Assembly: GCA_011109175.1 (NCBI GenBank)
Contig: RDEW01000089.1
Location: 27,405-91,404 of the forward strand
Reading direction: 5' to 3'
Length of the DNA: 64,000 nt
Source: Dicyema japonicum
Lineage: Eukaryota > Dicyemida > Rhombozoa > Dicyemidae
How positions within the stretch are numbered: position 1 is the stretch's first letter; every line of letters begins with the position of its first letter. Below, one piece after another: positions 57,063-64,000 of this stretch. A program made the translations under genes and the position numbers. The notes beneath the pieces are model-generated. The model was not told the DNA's origin. It did no database searches and was given only the letters and a program-made list of their open reading frames with translations.

Positions 57063-57401
57063 AATCGATATCAATAAACGTTGCTATTTTGTGGCAGGCA
57101 GCGTTATCCAATAACATTAAGATTTTTTTTGAAAAATCATTATAATAATTTTTTTGAATATCAAATATTTTGTCGAGTATTTAATCTAACAACATGGCAT
57201 TTACTTCATACAAGGAGCGTTTTATCTTGATTCTTTAAAAATCGAGAAGAGCAGTCCTGCACAAAAGGCTCGACAATAAGTTAGATGAAGATTTCTTAGT
57301 AATGTCAATCAGAGATTCGACAGAGAAAAAGATGGAAAACTTCCTAAAACAAAATACCATCATTGACTACTATGCCGCAACACAGAATAAATCATAAAAG
57401 G

Positions 57402-58347
57402 GCTATTTTTACTGAAAATTTAAGATTTATTGACAACCACAATTTACTTTCAAAGCAAGGAGAAGTTTTGTATGAATTGGGAATTAATCAGTTTGCTGAC
57501 TTGGTTATCTCATAAAATAATTTTGTAGACAAGGAGAGAAATCCTCAAACCCAGCAAATTCAATTTATATAATAATTACAATTCTTATGGAACAGTGGAA
57601 AATGAATTAATTGTTGATTACACTATCCATGGAAAGAAATATCCTCGATTTTTTAATTGGATAAAAAAACAGTGTAACTGTTATAAAAATTCCAAGATCT
57701 GTATTTGGGTCATGTTATGCATTTGCCGCAGTTAACAATTGATTAATATATTTAGTTAGCCACGTTGGAGTCGCATTTGGCAATCAAAAACTATAAACTA
57801 GTATCAATGAGCGCACAAAATATCGTTGATTGTGTTATATACGGATGCAACGGTGTAAGTGAAAGTACTGTGTATGAATACATACAAAAAAACGGAAGAA
57901 TTAATTCTGAAAAACGGTATCCATATATTCCCACAGTAAATCGACGGATAATTATAAAGGATGGTAAATGCAAATATGGAGGTCAACCAGATCTTAAGTT
58001 TAAATTGACTGAATACTTGAGAGTGGCAATGAAAAAATGCTTTTGCGTACTTTTGTAGATGTTCGTCCTGTCACTGTTGGTGTTTATTTTTCTATAAGCT
58101 TTGAACGTTATTTTAAAGGTAAATATAATGAAACGTTTTAGGAATATTTCAATTCAAAAATTGTTTGCCTGAGAATAATTACCACTTTATTTCAGTTGTC
58201 GGTTATGGAGTCTCAAAAGGAGAAAAGTATTGGCTCATAAAAAATTCATGGGGTAAAATTTGGGGGATAAATGGCTACATGAAATTGGCACGTGGGAAAG
58301 ATAACTGTGGATTTCCTCTGAATCCCAAATATCCTATAATCGAATAA
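57402..58347 (+). pseudogene. papain-like cysteine protease, copy 2
   Basis: The signal peptide and first part of the prodomain are deleted; sequence resumes at AIFTENLRFIDNHN. Then GINQFADL, a one-base insertion before the catalytic region (57680-57700; VFGSCYAFAA in the right frame), LATLESHLAIKN, MSAQNIVDCVIYGCNGVSES, INSEKRYPYIP, and after introns at 57936-57959, 57998-58023 and 58119-58141 (23-26 nt): DGKCKYGGQPDL, NGNEKMLLRTFVDVRPVTVG, YFKGIFQFKNCLPENNYHFI, VVGYGVSKGEKYWLIKNSWG, CGFPLNPKYPIIE. The 3' half is the better copy and shows the ancestral gene was sound. Non-functional as it stands. Confidence 0.8.
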
Positions 58348-58469
58348 TCGTTAAGGGTGAAATTACTATTTGGTTCTGATAATATTGAGTTAATTTAATT
58401 TCACTTGTATTATTTTTTTCCAATAAAAAATATTTACTTAATACTATTTTTTACTAATTTATATTTTAA

Positions 58470-60373
58470 AACGTTTCTGTAACAAAAGGACCGGATTTCA
58501 GTGATCCAGCTCAATGTGAATGGAATCAAGGGCTCAAAACACTCATCTCAAAAATCAAAATTGACATCCTACTAATTCAAGAGTCTAATTTGACTCCGAA
58601 GGACTCTACGCCTATTTTTCCTGGATTCAATGTTATTCGGAAAGATCGTACAGAGAATTGTGGAGGTGGACTACTAACGATTATTAGAAAGGGACTCAAA
58701 TATCAGGACTGTTCATCAGAAACTCCTGGGGACGATGAAACCACGGAAGCCATTGGAATTTCTGTGAGTTCAACAAAAGGAAAATTGTTTCTGGTGAACG
58801 TCTATATACCTCCTCCTGGCTCATGCTCTAAAAAGTATTTAATGGTTGACTTATCTACTTTGGAAAATATGGGGGATATCTTGATCTGCGGAGACCTGAA
58901 TAGCAAACATCCTCTTTGGCTGTCAATTGCAAGAGGAAGACTTTACTCTCGCAGTCTGGAAAACTGATGATTATTAATGACCCCTCGAAACACACAAGAA
59001 CCCCTTTCAGGATTCTGACCAACCCACATTTCAGACATCACTCTCTGCTCCCCAGCCTTTCTACAAGAGTAACTTGGTCCGTCATATACGATACCAGAAG
59101 CGACCACAACCCTATTTTATTGAAGATCAGTAGGGTGTATTTTGTGATAAAAGTCGACCTACATATACAAATCCGCAAACTGAAACCTTTTCCGGATTAT
59201 TACTGAATATCGTTTTGCTGACGTAAATCTGGAGGATTTCTCCTCTTGACAAGGGTGTATCACATAAATGACATCATTCTACAAGGGAGATAAATGGCTG
59301 TCCCAATAGGACACACCTGCTACACAAGAGGCTTTGGAAAGATTGCTTTGGTCAAGAAAAGAAATAGCCTCAAAAAGGCAGGAATTCGTCAACTGAGGCA
59401 AAACTCCGACTGAAAGCTCTGAATGAAAATATAAAGGCCAAAGAACTTAAGATACATAAAGCAAAATGGTCACGGGTTCTCACAGCTTTGAACCGAAATC
59501 AGACGACCCCCAAGTATGGAAAATTATTGGGACATAAGGGCTCATGATAGACCAACCGACGAATCCGAATACAACCAGAAGGATCGGAATTCCATTATGA
59601 AGTATTATGTGAAAATTGCCCATAAAGAGAAACGGAAGATCAAGACAGGTTAACTTCCTTTGGAAAAGCCGAAGAGGGACCGCTTATCTTCCTACTTTTC
59701 AGAAACGGATGTAAAAGAAGCATTGTTCAATACAAATACTACCTATTCCCACGGCCCAGATGGAATCCCTGTTATCCTGCTGAAAAATCTTGGACCGGAG
59801 GCGATCAGGACCCTTACAAAGATCTATAATTGGTCTTTGAAGGAAAATACGATCCCCTCACTATGGGAACTCGCCTACATCCGCCAGATATTGAATGAGA
59901 AAACCAAAAAACGACCCGGCTTCATTCATACGGTATCGTTGCTATCTGCAATGTCGAAAATTCTGGAAAAACTAGTTCTTCAAAAGATCAGAGGAATAAT
60001 CCCAGAGAACCATTCCAACACGGATTTAAATTTCTTCACTTGACGGATACCCAGCTACTATCCCTGAGTGATTTTATTCGCTCTGGGTTCACAAGCAAAC
60101 CCAGGCACAAAAAGACAATTCTATGTTCTGTAGACATTCACAAGGCATTCGACTCCATCCCAAGAAAAAACTCAAAGGAAAATCTATCAGACGATATACC
60201 TGGGATTTTCAAACTCTGGCTGGTGAATTTCTAGTGGACAAAGAGGACGAGTCTGTTAGTAGCAGATGGAAGCAAGTTCTTATTCTGAAGATCCTGGGAG
60301 TAATATTCGACACCTATATGACTTTCCCGCGCCACGTGGGAAATGTTTTAAACAAATTTGAGAAGAAAATCAA
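58470..60373 (+). pseudogene. CR1-like element: EEP and RT, second copy
   Basis: Counterpart of 30716-32543 with a single EEP unit and the catalytic RSDHNPIL intact. RT continues further: LKNLGPEAIRTLTKIYNWSL, KENTIPSLWELAYI, MSKILEKLVLQKIRGIIPEN, CSVDIHKAFDSIPRK, then KILGVIFDTYMTFPRHVGNV from the region after YADD, joined to the previous block by a deletion of RT core, ending in Ns. Confidence 0.75.
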
Positions 60374-60937
60374 NNNNNNNNNNNNNNNNNNNNNNNNNNN
60401 NNNNNNNNNNNNNNNNNNNNNNNNNNNNNNNNNNNNNNNNNNNNNNNNNNNNNNNNNNNNNNNNNNNNNNNNNNNNNNNNNNNNNNNNNNNNNNNNNNNN
60501 NNNNNNNNNNNNNNNNNNNNNNNNNNNNNNNNNNNNNNNNNNNNNNNNNNNNNNNNNNNNNNNNNNNNNNNNNNNNNNNNNNNNNNNNNNNNNNNNNNNN
60601 NNNNNNNNNNNNNNNNNNNNNNNNNNNNNNNNNNNNNNNNNNNNNNNNNNNNNNNNNNNNNNNNNNNNNNNNNNNNNNNNNNNNNNNNNNNNNNNNNNNN
60701 NNNNNNNNNNNNNNNNNNNNNNNNNNNNNNNNNNNNNNNNNNNNNNNNNNNNNNNNNNNNNNNNNNNNNNNNNNNNNNNNNNNNNNNNNNNNNNNNNNNN
60801 NNNNNNNNNNNNNNNNNNNNNNNNNNNNNNNNNNNNNNNNNNNNNNNNNNNNNNNNNNNNNNNNNNNNNNNNNNNNNNNNNNNNNNNNNNNNNNNNNNNN
60901 NNNNNNNNNNNNNNNNNNNNNNNNNNNNNNNNNNNNN
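60374..60937. other. assembly gap (564 N)
   Basis: Run of N. Open frames spanning it are artefacts. Confidence 0.99.
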
Positions 60938-61660
60938 CTTTCGCTCCTTCAACATTATCGGAGCGCGGTATATTGTTGAAGCGGGAATCGCTTCGGTCCT
61001 AAAAAAATTTGGACGCCTTGATACACTAAAAAGCCACGACGCACGTGAGACTGGAAGGTTCTCCAATTGATCTCTTTCATGATCGCGAAAAGCGACTCAA
61101 CGTCAATTATGTCGGCGGGGATCGATTTTGATTAATTTTAATATTTTTGAGCAAATTAAATAAATTGTACCAAAAAACACCGTAATAACTAGAATGAAAA
61201 AATTCAGGTTATCCCGGTCTCTCTTAAAAGTCTTCGCATGCTCTGACTTAAAGGAAGTGCAGTCTAGGGTGGACTACTCTGGATGGTTGTTGACTAATGG
61301 TCTTTTTGGATATAATTTAGGATCATTGGTGAACCACATGACGCACGACAACGATTTAAGCTCCCTAGAGACAAAAGGGAAGAGAAGGAACAAAAGAAAC
61401 AAACAAAAATATTCAATTTAGGAGGCCGCATTGCACAACTCTTGGCATTTTCTTTGATTTTTATGTTTAATAAAGTTTGTTATTATTTGAATTATATATC
61501 AGAGAGTTGTTCAATAAATCTCCAACACTATTCATTGATCATTAAGCAATTTTATGCAATAAAATTTATTCAGGTGTTACAAACTTGAATGGGTTTACTT
61601 ACATTGTTCCTAAAAAGTAAAAAATCATAATGACTGCTTTGAATATTTTTAAAGTATCTG
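60938..61660. other. no recognisable gene
   Basis: A 75-codon plus frame at 61194-61421 (KKFRLSRSLLKVFACSDL) ends in a Lys/Arg-rich tail; unrecognised, possibly chance. Confidence 0.35.
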
Positions 61661-61689
61661 TGGGGATGGATTATTGTATCTCCGTTTCC

Positions 61690-62060
61690 TCACAATTGAA
61701 GTTGCATTTTGTCATTCTTATGGCCGCTATTGTCCACCATCTCACCTGAAGATTCTTCTGAACTTGTAACGAACTTACCCTCAATTCCTCCAATATCATG
61801 AATTTGATGATTTTGAGCGTCAAATACGGCAACTGCTTACGACTCTCAAACCTGCAAATTAAGAGAGGTTATATTCATGCAGGAAGACTTTTAGGAAAGG
61901 ACTTTCCTCAGTCACTTCAATAGTGAACTGATGCTCTTCTAGTTCTTACAGCAATGTGTCTCCACAGCAATGTGGGTGAAGTGGGATTGGCATGGATGAC
62001 AGATGGCTCAATGATTTGTTGGAGGAGATAAGGATTAAACAATAAAAAACATATTTCACT
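61690..62060 (-). CDS. possible unidentified host gene exons
   Basis: Minus strand pieces in order: ELEEHQFTIEVTEESPFLKV, FLHEYNL, then after an acceptor-like TTAATTTGCAG, AVAVFDAQNHQIHDIGGIEG, KFVTSSEESSGEMVDNSGHK and a stop after KMQLQL (about 61694). Composition is protein-like (balanced, acidic) and unlike the transposons. Start not identified. I do not recognise the family. Confidence 0.35.
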
Positions 62061-62129
62061 TTAATATTCTGAACTTCGCTGAAATCTTTATTTCATAGAT
62101 TTGTTGTCCCAATCTGTTTAGTTAGTTAG

Positions 62130-63974
62130 TTAGTTAAGAGCTCTTTCGCGTGGCCCTGAAAGGGGTTCGCTTGAGTCATGTTTTGCAGCCATCCTCCTCG
62201 CCATCCTCGCCCACGCCATCTTGTTCCTGGCCCTCATTCGAACATCATCCAGATCGTCCGCTGTCACCAATTTACGATTATTTTGTTCGTAGTCATCTTT
62301 TAAGCAGGTTGGAAGTGTGTGTCTTGGTCTGCCTCGAAATCCGCGACTTCCGGCGTAGTAGAAATATTCTTCCATTATTCTGTTACATGGCGTAGTCGGG
62401 TCCAGTCTGAGGATATGTCCAAATAGTCGCCATCTCGATAAAATAAAATCGGTGCTGAGTGGTCTGGATTTACATCGTGAATATAGATTTTCATTTGAGA
62501 TTTTTCTCGGCCAAAAAATTCCAATCAACATGCGGAGTTTTTTCCTGTGAAAAGTATATAGCTTCTCTAAATCAATTTTAGAACATGCCCATGTTCCGGA
62601 ATTGTATAGCAAAATTGGTTTAACAAACGTGTCGTATAGTCTGACACGAAGTTTCAGTGATACATGTTTTTTCCTTATCCAAATTTGGTACATTTTTTGA
62701 AGTATATGGCAGCCAGCATTTTCCTTCGACAAATATCCTCAGCATCACTTAGCAGTGAGCCGAGTTTTTTGGTATGTCTCCAGCACTCATCGTTCCTTGA
62801 TTCTGCTCGTTCGACTCGTGTATAATCAGTTTTTTTAATGTTTATGCGTAAATCCCAATTGTTAAAAATACGTTCGGCTTGAAGTAAAATTTGGTCAAGT
62901 ATTTCTTGGTCGGTAGACACAAAGTCTACATCATCCGCATAAATTAACTTTGTTATGTCCCGGTATTTAGGACCCATGAGATTTCTCAATTCCTTAAGCG
63001 CAGCTTCGAGGTAAACAATAAATATAATTGGGGACAAGGAATCTCCTTGTGGAGTGCCCATGTTCGTACTGGAACTCTTCGAATGCTTTGTTCCTATTCT
63101 CACGTATAGGTCAGTTTCGGAAAGTAATAAACTTATTAGTCTCAGGCAGTCCTCGTCAAGCAGTTCCTTTAGAACAATCATGAGTTTTTCTATATTGATG
63201 CTGTCAAAAGCCTTCGTTAGATCAATTCCTAGGATGTAGATTACTTTCGTGTATTTTTGACATATTGATGTGAGCCATCGATGACTCCACACAATATCTG
63301 AGGTTGATCTTCCACTTCTAAACCCACTTTGACTTAGGGAAAGGTATTTTTCCACTGGCTCTCGTATACGGTTAAGCACTATGATCGATAAGGTTTTCCT
63401 GATAACTGACAATAGAATAATAGGTCTTAGTCGTCCAACGACCCTTCTTTTTTCCCAGGTTTATGTATTGGAATTAAGACTCCATGTCCCAAAGGAAGTG
63501 GACAGTGAAGTTCCATCGACTCATTTAAGATATTCGTGATTATATTCCCAACAGTAACCGGGGCATGTTTTAGTAACTCACCCGGAATGCCATCATAACC
63601 AGCCGACCGATTTCCCTTTAGATGCATAAATGCATCGGTTACTTCCTTTATTGTAATTTTGTTTGTAAGGGGTCTCGGATATCCAATAAATTTAGGTACA
63701 TTCATCCCTTCAGATTTAAACAACGACTCGAAGTGTCTAGCAATATAATTTGCTTTATCCTCAGGGTTTTGAAATATTGACCTTCGTCGTCACAGACTTT
63801 CAGTGGTTTCTTTGCAGTTCCTCGTGTAAGTAGTCTAACAGCAGAGAACATTCGTCTTCCATACTGACAGTTTTCGATTTCAGTTGCTTTATCGTCCAAA
63901 TATTTGTGCCAAAGATATTTGATCGTCTTCTTATCAGATGCGATATTTGATTGCGTTTTCTCCTTAATGCACAT
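62130..63974 (-). mobile_element. RTE-type retrotransposon, 3' two-thirds
   Basis: Minus strand, frames 63974 to 62130: KYLWHKYLDDKATEIENCQY, FMHLKGNRSAGYDGIPGELL (RT block 1), ILNESMELHCPLPLGHGVLI, IVLNRIREPVEKYLSLSQSG, FRSGRSTSDIVWSHRWLTSI, GIDLTKAFDSINIEKL, TNMGTPQGDSLSPIIFIVYL, LIYADDVDFVSTDQE, then thumb LYDTFVKPILLYNSGTWACS and LSRWRLFGHILRLDPTTP, RGFRGRPRHTLPTCLKDDYE, ending GPRERALN. Three one-base frameshifts (about 63710, 63420, 62700) separate the frames; otherwise all catalytic residues are present. This family supplied the tails nested in both Ginger elements. The EEP lies beyond the window. Confidence 0.85.
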
Positions 63975-64000
63975 TTATTCGAATTTGAACTTCCCAGTTT

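Larger units (their letters stand above)
48985..60170 (+). repeat. large segmental duplication, copy 2
   Basis: Same order and orientation as 20905-32543. Private events: a tRNA-related SINE inside the hAT element (51658-51941), a LINE insertion (56110-57062), loss of the first protease exon (join at about 57402), and a deletion in the CR1-like RT (about 54765). Runs on to about 60373, where the second N gap begins. Confidence 0.9.

Noticed and set aside
60123-61070. Long open frames of 200-315 codons on both strands
   Set aside because: They exist only because the 564-base N gap contains no stops; real sequence at either side belongs to different things.

Overview
This window looks like AT-rich, transposon-saturated DNA from a small-genome animal. 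Host-type sequences include homologues of ZYG11/ZER1 (leucine-rich repeats plus armadillo repeats), CHMP7 (ESCRT-III), KLHDC4 (kelch), an RWD-domain protein, SMC3 (cohesin) and a papain-like cysteine protease. ZYG11 is an animal family, and the transposons (BED-finger hAT, RTE, CR1-like elements with a 2A peptide, restriction-like-endonuclease LINEs, Ginger-like integrase elements) are typical of metazoan genomes. Reading frames in the host genes are restored only by removing GT..AG intervals of about 21-30 nt. I could place more than fifteen of these, and several change length by 1 nt between the two copies of a duplicated gene. Introns this short are known in animals from dicyemid mesozoans, so a dicyemid or similarly reduced animal is my best inference; no rRNA or mitochondrial marker is present to prove it.

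Layout. 1-3.2 kb: hAT remnant, then KLHDC4-like and RWD genes (minus strand) meeting at a single N. 3.3-6.6 kb: a CR1-like retroelement with a 2A peptide, broken by assembly-type duplications. 7-10 kb: RTE and LINE fragments. 10.35-11.57 kb: CHMP7 (minus). 11.7-18.4 kb: SINE-like repeat, a complete hAT element with target-site duplication, integrase and RTE remnants. 18.5-20.7 kb: a fairly good RTE element.

20.9-32.5 kb is a block that recurs in the same orientation at 49.0-60.2 kb: ZYG11-like gene, hAT element, CR1-like pieces, Tigger-like remnant, cysteine protease, CR1-like EEP/RT element. Each copy has private insertions, deletions and frameshifts, which gives relative dates.

32.6-40 kb: two Ginger-like DNA transposons in opposite orientation, both carrying the same nested RTE tail. 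The second sits inside the hinge-coding exon of an SMC3-like gene with a 5-bp target-site duplication. 40-48.6 kb: a second large hAT element with target-site duplication and nested RTE/SINE-like insertions, then a restriction-like-endonuclease LINE and other fragments. 61-64 kb: a possible unrecognised gene and the 3' two-thirds of an RTE element leaving the window.

The host genes are unrelated single genes, not a pathway. Both ZYG11-like copies, both protease copies and the SMC3-like gene carry apparent lesions, so working copies may lie elsewhere, unless some of the frameshifts are assembly errors. At least six isolated single Ns mark contig joins that duplicate the preceding 135-270 bases, so some local repeats here are probably artefacts.
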